From Phragmites australis (taxonomy: Eukaryota > Streptophyta > Magnoliopsida > Poales > Poaceae), in assembly GCF_958298935.1 (NCBI RefSeq), contig NC_084939.1, positions 6,463,501-6,527,500 on the forward strand: a stretch of 64,000 bases of DNA, read 5' to 3'. The position numbers and the translations under genes are program-made. The notes under the pieces were generated by a model. It saw nothing but the letters and a program-made list of their open reading frames with translations. It ran no database searches and was not told the DNA's origin. Shown in pieces: positions 45,948 through 55,320 of this stretch (its first letter is position 1; the number at the start of each line of letters is the position of its first letter).

Positions 45948-47103
45948 GGTCTCAGGTCGAAAATGAGAGCAGTCTATAATGAGTACCGCACTAACAAAGC
46001 GCACCAAGCAAATAATTTCTCTATTTTTTCCCAAGTCACAGATCGACAATCAAAAGAAAAAGCAGCTCGACCGCGAGGGCCTCAGTGCCCAGGTCGCTGC
46101 TCGGCCCCAAGGGTCCTCGGGTGTTCCTACCGCTCAGGCGTGAGTGGTCGGGATCGCCTGATCCCAGGCTCCTCATGCGCCCCCTAGTGCTCGGGTGCCC
46201 CGGCCGTGGGAACCAAGTTCCCGGGCACCCCGAGCTCGGAACGCATGCCCCTCCTGGATCGGTTGGCCAAAAAGCTGACAACTGTCCGGTGAGTGGTTAA
46301 ATTCAGACGAATTTACATTCAGTAATATTTTGTTCCCGAGTCATCCTCGGGGGCCCTCGTACTCTAATCTGTTCGGTGAGATGGTCTCCTCGCGCACAAA
46401 ACCCTGCCGCGTGTCCACTTTTTCCTAGAACGACAGAACGGTCCGTAGAAAGGTGTACCGTACGTGCGGTAATGCCCGATCGAAGTCTTTCATGGTGGCC
46501 GTGGTGTTCGGTCCGCTTATAGGGCCCCGAGCACTACCAAGTCCCTGGGGTTCTCGGGTAATCCTATCGCTCGAGCCGCTCAAGTAGTCCGGAGCCTAGT
46601 CCCCAGGGACGGGCTGTCGGTGCTCGGTCCGATCCGTCTTAAGCCCGGGCACCTCCGAACCGTGGGGACTCTTGGTCGCATTCCCGCCCGCGCGTGTCTC
46701 CAATCTACTTGCTGAGTGGTCGCAAAATGGAGAGGTGTTCACCAATCATGGCGTGCTCCGTGCTGGATCGATCTATCTCCCGAGCAAGGAAGTTCGTGCC
46801 TTTATCTTTTGACTTAGCCGTTGCAGACTCGCGAGGGCTCGGGGGCTGAACGCGCCGAGAAGGACGGTCGGGGCGATTTCGTTCTTGGGGAAGGAAAGGT
46901 CGGGGTTGGTCCGACTGAGTACTCCTCGGGGCATCAAGTGAAAACAGCAGAAACTTCATCAAGCACTCAGAAGAATACTGGAGTTGCGACCCAAAAGAAA
47001 TACTTCCATTATATTCACAAAAAAGGACAGCTATTTTGAGGGATCACTCCCATATTTACATTAAGTCAAAAAGAAAAGAAGAAGAAAATACTACTACAAA
47101 AGC
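45948..47103 (+). other. Nested gypsy internal region, no coding recognised
   Basis: This GC-rich sequence between the broken 5' LTR and the antisense gene contains repeated TGCTCGG / CCGAGCAC-like words and short frames without family resemblance. It probably corresponds to the untranslated 3' internal region of the element. Confidence 0.5.
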
Positions 47104-50100
47104 CTAGTCGGAGTCGGAGTCTGAGCCTTCGCTGCTGCTCCTCGGGACTGGGGTCGGCGGCGCCTCCCGCATGAAGCTGGCCGCCACCGCGGCGGCGGTG
47201 CTCCGAACTGCCTCCCGGGCGGCCTCCTCCTCGGCTTCGACCACTCCTTCCTGAGCTGGTTCCAGCGGGAAGTTCGGGTCCCGGCTCCGGTAGCAAGCCA
47301 GGACGTGTTCGGCCACTGCCTGGGCCAAGCCACGCCCCTCCCGGGCGGCGAGTTCCTGGACGGCCTGGGACAGCGCCTCGAGGCACTCGCAAACCTTCTG
47401 GAAGCCTAGGGCAAACCAGCCGGGGCCCGCCCCCTTCTCCTCCACGAGAAGTCGCCCGAGCCCGGCCACCCTCACGGATCGCTGCATCCGCTGGAGGATG
47501 TCCTCTAGCATCAGCTGCAGGCTGGACCGTTCGACCGAGGCGGCCTCGAGCTCCTCCGTCATGGTCCGCAGCCGCTCCTCGACGCCCTGCCCCCCTGGCC
47601 GCACCAGCAGAGCCGGCGCTGAGCGCCTGGGCCTCAGCCAGCTTCACCTGCCCCGCCAAGACGGGCAGGGCCTGCTCGCAGGCAGCCAGCTATGCCTCGG
47701 ACTTGGCGGCCCTCTCCTCCCTAGCGGCAGTGGCCGCCGCCGCCTCGGCAGCCTCTGCCTATGGTGGGCCAGCAGATCCTCCCGGGCGCCTAAATCCGCC
47801 GCCGTTATCTCGGCATCGGTCTCCCGGATCACGACGTCCTCCTCCCGGCGTTGGAGCTCCCCCTCGACGTGCTGGAGCTCCTCTCCCCAGTATTGGAGCT
47901 CGGCGCGGGTCCGGTCGACCTCGTCCTTCTGGCGGGCTAGGTCAGCCAGGAGGGCCTCTGCTGCCCTCTCGCGGTTCACAGCCGTCTCCTCCCGCTCCTG
48001 CGCTTGCCTCTCCGTGGCGAGGGCCCCGGAAGCCTGCTGCTGCGATGCCTCGGCCAGGCGGGCGGCGTCTTCCAGCTCCCGCGCGACCTCCGCGCGGGCC
48101 TCCTCCAAGGCCTTCTGCTCCTCCTCCATAGCGCGCCGCTCGTCCTCGTTGGCGGCGCGCGCCGTGGCAAGGCGGGAGTCAAAAACGCGCCAAGCCGCGG
48201 TAAGCTGCGCCCTCTCCGTGGCCAGAGCGGCGCGCTCCGCCTCCCGCTGCGCCATCTCCCCCGCCATGGCCACCTCCAGCCGCCCGATCACCTCCCGGGC
48301 GCTCCCAAGCACGACCGGGAGAGGATCGGCGGGCTGGCTGGGCGGCGGCTGGGCGCTGGGTCCCCTGCGAGCCTCCTCCGGGGGGCTCGGGGTCCCCAAA
48401 AATTGCCGTCCGGTCATCCGCCCCACGCTCGGCGCGCTCGGGGCGGATTCGGGCCCGGGCGACGGCTGCGTTTCTGTCTCGGCCGCCACGACCGCTGGCC
48501 CTGGCTCTGCCGCCACGTCCGCTGGCCCTGGTTCCGCCGCCGCGCTCGCCAGCCCTGGCTCCGCCGGTGCACTCGGCTCGGGCGCGCTTGGCTCGGGAGC
48601 TGGCGCCGGCCTCGGTGCCTTCGGCCGCCCCTGGCTCTCGGCGGCGCCCGTAGGCAGCCTGCGAGAGAAGAATGGGATCAAAACTCAGAATTTAGTCTGG
48701 GCAAAGCATGCCCAGGAAAGAAGAGAGGACGAAACTCACGTGGCTGTGTGTCTTCGGTACTACCACCTTGCTGCCGGAAACCTGTACTCCGGGCTCGACG
48801 GCCTTGGCCCGGAGTCCTCCCTCCTCCTCTTCCGCCGGGGGCTCTACGGGGCCGCCGCGTGGTCTCCGGACGCCGAATCGGGCCCAAGCAGACCAAAGTG
48901 CGGTTCCAGAACCGCAGATGCCGCCCCCGCCGACGGCCCCGCGCTGGACGACTAGCCGTCCCGGTTTCCCCCCTCGCCTGGCAACGGCGACGGCTGGGAC
49001 TCCGGCACAGGAATGAAGAGCCGGGGGCGCTTTCCCCGGTCCTCCGACGCCGTCGCCGCCCCGCTGTCGGCGACGCCTCCTCCTCCGGTGCGGCGGCTGC
49101 TTCCTGCAGCAGCCCTGCCGCTGGCCTGTGACCCGCCGCCCCCGGTGTCGGTGCCGCCGGTTCGCGCTGGGCCACTTTCGGCCCTCTCGCCGGCCGCCTC
49201 GTCCACCCCGGGGATCTGGATAGTCCCGGGGTTCTGGCGCCCCGACCGGTCGACCAGCCCATGGGCGTCGAACTCCGGCAGCTTCGCCTGCAGCGCCACC
49301 CGGTCAGGATTGGCGCAGAGCGCCATCTCCTTCCACGGCAGCTCCGCCCGGCTAAGGTCATCCACCCCGATCACCACCCGGAGCAGGCCCTTCAACGCCG
49401 GCCTGCCCAAGTCCCACTCCTCGCCGATCTGGGTCCGGGTGATGTCCTGGGGGGCGGTGTAAAACCAGCAGGGCTGGGCCCGCTCCCGTAGGGGCGCCAG
49501 GCGACGGCGCAGGTAGTCCGCCACCACCATTACCAAAGTAAGCCCGGCCTGGCGCAGGAATTCTATGCGCTCCAGGACTGGCTCCATCCACGCGTCCATC
49601 TGCGGCGGCACCTCCCAGGTTGCCTTCTGGGGTTCCGCCGCCGTCTTCGGCAGAGTCAGACGGTCGTGGGGGCTGACGTCGATGTAGAACCAGTCGCGCC
49701 GCCAGTCCTCCCACTTGCTTCGCAGCACCTGGGGAATGTATTGCTCCCCCAGGCCGTCCCGCAGCCGGAAGTTGCTCAGTCGGCGACGTCCGCGGTGGAG
49801 AGGCCCCTCTTCTTCCCGGCCGACCGCAGCACGAAGAAGTGCCGGAAGAGCGTCACCGACGGCGGCACCCCCACGAATATCTCACAGAGGTGGGCGAAGA
49901 CCGCCAGGATGACGACGAAGTTGGGGCTGAGATGCACCAACTGGAGCCCGAATGACTCCAGGACCCGAAGGAAGAATGCAGAGAATGGCGGCACCAGCCC
50001 GGCCGCCACGAAGGAAGTGAAGAGGACGATACGCCCCGGACGGTTTGTCACCGGCGGGAAGCTCGCTGGCGTCACCACCGAGGCCCCCCGCTGGCCCTCG

Positions 50101-50210
50101 GGGACCATCAGCTTCCGAACCCTCTCCGCCGCCTCCTCGTTCACCAGGCAGGACTTCGGCAGCACGCCGTCAGGAGTCCTGTCGCGGCGGCTTCCTCCTG
50201 CTCTTGGCAT
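47104..50210 (-). pseudogene. Antisense Transposase_28-type ('putative gypsy type transposon') gene
   Basis: This minus-strand gene lies inside the nested element. It starts at ATG 50208-50210 (MPRAGGSRRDRTPDGVLP) and ends at TAG 47104-47106 (SSSEGSDSDSD). The N-terminal part (50210-about 49350) has the plant 'putative gypsy type transposon' domain: GRIVLFTSFVAAGLVPPFS, HLSPNFVVILAVFAHLCE, RHFFVLRSAGKKRGL, then KWEDWRRDWFYID. The rest is a Pro/Ala-rich linker and a long Glu/Arg/Ala-rich coiled coil (about 48270-47650). An intron with donor GTGAGT (minus strand, from 48739) and acceptor CTCTCGCAG (ending 48659) is plausible. An apparent one-base loss near 49776 introduces a stop and shifts frame, so this copy is broken; frame changes near 47640 may be a second lesion or an intron. 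Function is unknown in any element. Confidence 0.75.
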
Positions 50211-50356
50211 CTCGTCGGGGTGGGGGATGATCTGGACGGTGGGGAAAAGAAGGTGCTCTGATCACCTAAGGAAAGTCTAGGGCTCAGGAGCGCGAAGAGG
50301 GCGAGAGCTTGATCGCAAGATGGCGTAAAGAGGAGGGCGGTTCGCTCCCCTCCTCC

Positions 50357-50363
50357 TTTTATA
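50357..50363 (-). promoter_or_regulatory. TATA box of the antisense gene
   Basis: On the minus strand TATAAAA stands about 150 nt upstream of the ATG at 50210, followed by a purine-rich leader. This is a canonical plant core promoter spacing and suggests the antisense gene is transcribed independently of the LTR. Confidence 0.6.
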
Positions 50364-50853
50364 CCCGAGGGGAATTCAAACGTCGCCTGCCACAGCACAC
50401 TCGGCGGGACGGTTTCCTCGATCAATGCAACTGCCAGGCGAGTCTGCCACGGGTCGTGCGGTGTCAGCAGTTGCCAGGCGTACTTTCCTCGATTTGCGTG
50501 GCTACCACGCGTGCCGCCTGCCCCGTCATCACATGCCGCCCGTCCCGTTGTCACACGCCTCGAGAGTCGTTTGGACGCGCGTCCGTTCGGCTCCCCGTTG
50601 GGCCGTACCAAAGGCCCGGACCGGAGGGACCACCATCCGAAAGCTCACCACGTGGCGTCTGTGCCGGCTTCGGCCTCGTTGACGACGAAGGGCCCATCCG
50701 CAGTCTCTGGGCCATTGCCTGCCAATGGGCCCAGGGGCTGCTGTCGGTGTATCAGGAACTGGGGGTCCCCGAATCCCGAGGCCAGGCCAGCCATCCGCCA
50801 CATGGCGCCATCCCGCGGAGTCTCTCCCGTAAGGTGAGAAAAGACCAAGTCCC

Positions 50854-51300
50854 GGGAGAGAGCGCTCGGGGCCGCAGTCGGTGGCCCCCGAGTACCCCAG
50901 TTCCCCGATGATCCATGAAATCTTAGTACCGGGAAGAAAGTGCTCAGGAAGGTGTACGGTGACCCCTGAGCACCCTAGTCCCCTGACGACCAGGAGAGCT
51001 AAGCACCGGAAGACGCGTGCCCGGGGCCACCGGCGGTGGCCCCTGGGCATCCAAGTATCCCGATGACTCACCGAAGGAAGTTCCGGGAGAGAGTGCTCGG
51101 GGCTGCGTGCAGCAGCCCCCGAGCACTCGGATCCCCGAGGATCCGTACAAGTGTGCCCGGGAGAGAGTGCTCGGGGAGGTGAACAGTACCCCCGAGCACT
51201 CGGTTCCCCGAGGACAAGAAAGGGCATTCTCGGGAGAGGGTGCTCGGGGAGATGAACTGTACCCCTGAGCTCTCAGTACCCCGACGACCCAGAAAGCCCC
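50854..51300. repeat. Tandem hairpin array in LTR (about six units of 70-100 bp)
   Basis: Units starting GGGA(G/A)(A/G)(G/A) (50854, 50932, 51084, 51158 and 51232, plus a diverged one near 51016) each contain GTGCTCGGGG followed by its complement CCCCGAGCAC. The loop or stem extension is 15-25 bases. Two or three units remain in the truncated 5' LTR (45758-45945). Each unit can fold into a G/C-rich hairpin. Confidence 0.8.
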
Positions 51301-51770
51301 CTGGCAGAGGCCCTCGAGGGGCTCACCGATGAGGTGTCAGCTAGTCAAAGGCCCGAGGCCGCATTTAAAGAGCGTGCATGGCCTGTCACCTCCAACTGAT
51401 CCCGCCGCGCTCAGCATCAGTTCCTGCCACGTTCTGGCAGAGAGGCGTGGGGTTATTAATTGCACGGGTCCTGTCCCGTGCCATCCGGCCCGTCTTAGGA
51501 TAACTTCGTGAGGGCCGAGGTGTTCCGTCTGCCGCGCTGCTGTGGCAGGGGAACAAGACAGGGCGGACACGTCAGGCCGCTCTGCGGCTGCCCGGTGGGC
51601 CCTCTCCACGGTGCCTGTTGCCAGGCCATTTATGGTGATGGATGACCGGGCGTGTGCCGCATTTTCCACCCCCGATCACTTCGCCCAGAGAAAATAATGA
51701 CGCCCTTTCCATTTATGGTGTCTCGAAACTCGTGCCCCCTCCCTCCCGTTCGGGGCACGTTGCTGCCGGC

Positions 51771-51782
51771 GGGTATTTAAAG
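51771..51782 (+). promoter_or_regulatory. LTR core promoter (TATA-like)
   Basis: GGGTATTTAAAG lies in the U3 part of the 3' LTR, 430 bp from its end, and is likely the element's own promoter. A second TTTAAA-type box is at 51362. Confidence 0.5.
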
Positions 51783-52211
51783 CAGCCGGCAGCACAGAAG
51801 GAAACAATCCGGGAAAAGGTATGGAAAAAAGAGATGACGCACAAGCATAGACAAGAACGCAGCACAAGAGAAACATGGCCGAGAAGTGAGCAGCACGAGA
51901 CAGGTCGAAGAACAAAGAGCCTTAAGCTCTAGGATAGACCAACATTCTTGTAACCAGCAACATCCTTGAGGGACTTCCTCAGGGCATTTATAGTATCCAT
52001 ATAGGAGTAGGGTGTTATGCCCCTGTGCGGCCTGAACCTGTCTAAATTCTGGTGCATTTACTCCTTTTTGCACTAGATCATTCCACCACCACCGGCAGTT
52101 GCATTCACTCCTATTTATTTCTCCGACGAACATACTCAGAATCATCCCCCCGGTCGAATCTCTAAAAAGGGGTCTCTCGGGATCCCTGCAACTGGAGTTA
52201 ATCCTCCGACA

Positions 52212-52216
52212 ACACC
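52212..52216. repeat. Target-site duplication, right copy (ACACC)
   Basis: Directly follows CCGACA and is identical to 45636-45640. Confidence 0.9.
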
Positions 52217-53339
52217 AGATGGCCCGACGCTTTGAAAAGTCAACATGACGGAGTATTCTATGCAGAGAAGAGTGAAGATCAACACGCTGGATTGTCCGGC
52301 GCTCTGAAGATCAACACGCCAGAGTATTTTGTACACAGAAGAAGTGGCTTAGTCTAGCTCAAGTGTACACACCGGATGGTTCGGCGATGGAGCCGGTGAA
52401 CACATCGGAACATCCAATGTTCACAGAAGACTCAACGGCTAATTTTTGAAGGATGTACACACCGGATGGTCCGGTGAATACAATGTTGTTTGCACCGAAT
52501 CATTGTGCATATACAGTAAAGTTGAGTAGTTGGGGCAACAGTTAGTCCGTGGGGTTGAGGTTATAAATACCACTTCAATCGGTTATTTGAAGGTGTTGGA
52601 GTCTAGAGGAAGCTCATATACAATAGTGAAGACATCCAAGCCACCAAAGTGCTAAAAGTGATCATCCAAGGTACTTAAGCACATGATTAGGAATGATTAG
52701 TGCTAATAGGCATATAGAGTGTTGTTGCTAGGTGTTACTGCCTAAAGAGGGCATCAATGAGTGATCCTACATTGTAAGAAGTGGTACGCTAGCACCTTGG
52801 AGTCTTGGTGACTCGCTGGCACCTTGAGCCATTGGAGGCTCAAACTTATTGACCCTTCGACTTGGTGTAGAGTGGTGGTAAGAAGCTTGTACAGGGAAGC
52901 AGAGGCCCTTGCCTTGGTGACACAAGCTTCAAAGTGAAGACAGCGGCAAGTGATTGGATGAGAGGCTTGGTTTGAGCCTTGCCTTTGTGGCTTGGTGGCT
53001 CAAGAGCCGTGATCGGAAGAGTCTTAGCGACCGGGAGCATATTCTTGATGAAGCTTCAACATGAACTAGAGGCTGCATTTATGCCATCGATACCACAAGA
53101 TAAAAATCCCTTATGCCGAGTTTGCTCTCTCTACCCTATTTACGTTTTTACATTTACATACTTGCAATTTACCTTAGGTAGGTTGCAATTTTTTTTGAGT
53201 GGTAGAATAAACACACTAGATAAATTTAGAGCATATTTAGATAGAAATTGATATAGATATATCTTGTGAAGTTTTTGGAACCATTTAGGGTTTTATATGT
53301 CCTAATTCACCCCCTCTTAGGACGTCATTGATCCCTTCA
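52212..53339 (+). repeat. Copia 3' LTR, downstream part
   Basis: It resumes at the right target duplication (ACACC, 52212-52216). It contains more palindromic motifs (52284, 52371 and 52460), a possible TATA-type signal (TTATAAATACC, 52560-52570) and the terminal part matching 42604-43097. It ends CA at 53338-53339. Confidence 0.8.
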
Positions 53340-53384
53340 ACTGGATCATTCAGCGTTCACGATTTTTTTTCTGAGATGAGCCTT

Positions 53385-54226
53385 TTGATTGGGGATTTTG
53401 ATTTTGAAGCAGCCACGATGGTTCGATGGACGGAGCAAAATGGACCAAAATGCCCTGATGGAAGGTAGGAGGCCATTGGAAGAGAGGGGTATTTTGGGAA
53501 TAAGGAAGCTTAAGGGTTAAGATACCTTACTAGGCCTATAAATAGAAGGATAGGGCTGTGTGGGAGGTTTGAGCCAGCCATTTGAGCCTTGAGAGATAGG
53601 TTTTAGAGGAGAGGAAATGAGAACTTAGCCTTTGTAATATGTGAGAGCTTTTTGTGAGAAAACATCTTGTAACCTGTCGAAAAGAGGGCAGTCCTCCGGA
53701 AGAAATGAAGAGATTGTTTCTTTCAATGCTTGTGCTCATCTTCTTCTAGTCTCTTTCTATTGGTTCCCTTGCTTTATTGCGAGTTTTTCCTTTTCTGGTT
53801 GTGATTTTCATTTTTGGTTGGAGGCTGAAATTTTTCCACCTTGAGAAGTTGTTCTTCTTGTTGCTAGACGGTTAATCTTCTTATATGAGTTGGTCTTGAA
53901 CCATCTCAACCCTCTAAATCCATCAACTTAGAGAATCTCTTTTTTCGGTGACCAGTTCTCTTGTGTTCAGGAGTGTTTCTTCAAGTTGATTACTTTCTTG
54001 CGCTATGATTCTTGATATGGTGTTAAACACAACTTAGAGTTCTCATCTATAAAAAAGGAATGTTTGTTGTAAAAGCCTTGCAATATTTTTTTTGTCTCTT
54101 TTTGCTTCCGTATGTGGTTTTGAGGTATGTTGGGTTCAAGAATAGGATAAGACCATCGATTTTGTAAGAAATTTGTTTAGACGCCTATTCACCCCTTGCT
54201 TTAATCGCCATTCTCGGTCCTACAGG
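53385..54226 (+). repeat. Copia-like LTR fragment, first copy
   Basis: Contains CTATAAATAGAAGG (TATA box, 53537), the leader GAGCCAGCCATTTGAG and ATGTGAGAGCTTTTTGTGA, and ends TCTCGGTCCTACA at 54226. The TCCTACA end and ATTCACCCC words are typical of a copia LTR 3' end. Confidence 0.6.
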
Positions 54227-54893
54227 GATATTTTGGGAACAATGTAGGAAAATTAAGGATTAAGGAACATAGGCTATAAATAGAGTAGGAGGTCTGGTTG
54301 AGCCTTTTAAGCTAGCCATTTTGAGAGTTATGTGTTAGGGTTTTAAAAGAGAGGGATGAGTTCTTAGCCTATGTATTATGTAAGAGCTTTTTATACAAAA
54401 TAGTTTGTAATTCATCGAAAATAGGGCAATACTTTGCAAGTAATGAAGTTCATGTTGCCTCTTATGCTTGTGTTCATCTCCTTCTAGCTTTTCTTTATTG
54501 TCTCCCTTGTTTTATTGTTTCATTACCATGTTTAAGTGGTTATTCTTGTTGCAAGAGGCATAAAATTCACATTCAGTATTGATCTTGCTAAATCATCAAC
54601 TTAAAAAGTTTGTTCACCCAGTGACTATCTCCTTGAATTTAAATGTTTTTCCTCAAATTGCAAGCTTTTATGTGCGATGACGTATGAATTGGTTTCCAAT
54701 GAAACTTAATGTTCAATTTTATCTATGAGGGTCATACTTTTTTAGATGATTTTTTTACGATGTGTTTATTTTAAGTTTTTGCTTCCCTATGTTGTTTTGA
54801 CACATGTTGAGTGAAAGATTAGGACAAGGCCGACCAAAAAATTAGTAAGACATCTATTCACCTCTCTCTAATCGTTATTCTCGATCCTACATA
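54227..54893 (+). repeat. Copia-like LTR fragment, second tandem copy
   Basis: Begins at the ATTTTGGGAA position of the first copy and repeats it in order: CTATAAATAGAGTAGG (54271), AGCCATTTTGAGAG, ATGTAAGAGCTTTTTATA, ending TCTCGATCCTACA at 54893. Offset from the first copy is about 734 bp at the TATA box and 667 bp at the end. The copies have diverged considerably. Confidence 0.65.
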
Positions 54894-54912
54894 TTTTACA
54901 CTGTGCTACATA

Positions 54913-55317
54913 GACTCTGTTTGTTTCCACTTAAGATTATAATAAGCTAGCTTATTTGTGCAAAGTGGAAACAAACAAATAGATTATTTGTCCAGATTAT
55001 TATAAGCTGAAGTCCAGATTATAATAATCTCATAAGCTATGGAGGAGAAGCTTATTTCAGCTTATTTCAACTTTTTACTATACTACTCATTGAATTTAGA
55101 GAAAATTACCCACCAATGCCACTCCTCCCACCCCATACCCGAATCCCCCGCTCCCTATTGAGGGTATTGCAGACTTTTGCCAACAATCCAGACTCCAATA
55201 ATCCAAATTGTCAAACAGCTCACAGCTTATTTTTCTCCAACTTATCATAATTCAGCTTATTATAATCTACCATCTATAAGCTGTTTATTATAATCTTAAG
55301 TGAAAACAAACAAGGCC
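54913..55317. mobile_element. MITE with GTTTGTTT terminal repeats (405 bp)
   Basis: The left end GACTCTGTTTGTTTCCACTTAA and the right end (reverse strand) GGCCTTGTTTGTTTTCACTTAA extend into AGATTATAATAA on both sides, a TIR of over 30 bp. ATA flanks both ends (54910-54912 and 55318-55320). The interior repeats TTATAATAAGCT. A 3-bp duplication suggests PIF/Harbinger, but ATA is not the usual TWA, so the superfamily is open. Confidence 0.7.
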
Positions 55318-55320
55318 ATA

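Larger units (their letters stand above)
45641..52211 (+). mobile_element. Nested Tat-like Ty3/gypsy element, gag-pol deleted
   Basis: It starts TGTCGGTGTATTAGG and ends ATCCTCCGACA, with a perfect 5-bp duplication, ACACC, on both sides (45636-45640 and 52212-52216). The 3' LTR is complete (50742-52211). The 5' LTR keeps only about 307 bp (45641-45947) before jumping to internal sequence. No gag, RT or integrase motifs remain. The internal region carries a minus-strand Transposase_28-type gene, as reported for Tat-lineage gypsy elements with antisense ORFs. Orientation follows from the GGGGCTG tract just before 50742 and the TATTTAAA box in the LTR. The whole element is GC-rich, unlike the AT-rich copia host. 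Confidence 0.88.
50742..52211 (+). repeat. 3' LTR of the nested gypsy element (1470 bp)
   Basis: Starts TGTCGGTGTATCAGG and ends CTCCGACA. It contains a tandem hairpin array (50854-51300), TATTTAAA boxes (51362 and 51773) and a 3' region rich in short pyrimidine tracts. A GGGCCCAGGGGCTGC tract directly before it is the presumed polypurine tract. Confidence 0.85.
42604..53339 (+). mobile_element. Ty1/copia (SIRE/Maximus-like) element, pol deleted
   Basis: In order: 3' part of the 5' LTR (42604-43097), primer-binding site (43100-43112), gag (43130-44250), a 3' internal region without pol, polypurine tract (45281-45294), then the 3' LTR (45296-45640 plus 52212-53339), split by a nested gypsy element. 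The LTR parts 42604-43097 and 52847-53339 are clearly homologous (CTT(G/A)TTGACCCTTCGACTTGG to GACGTCA.TG). The 5' end of the left LTR is missing, so no target duplication can be checked. Lineage is inferred from gag wording and the LTR motif CCGGATGGTCCGG. Confidence 0.8.

Noticed and set aside
47498..48955. Long plus-strand open frame (485 codons)
   Set aside because: It is Ser/Arg/Ala-rich, driven by GC content, and lies opposite the coiled-coil coding region of the antisense gene. No family resemblance.
48004..49131. Plus-strand open frame of 375 codons
   Set aside because: Arg/Pro-rich shadow of the minus-strand gene in GC-rich sequence; no domain recognised.
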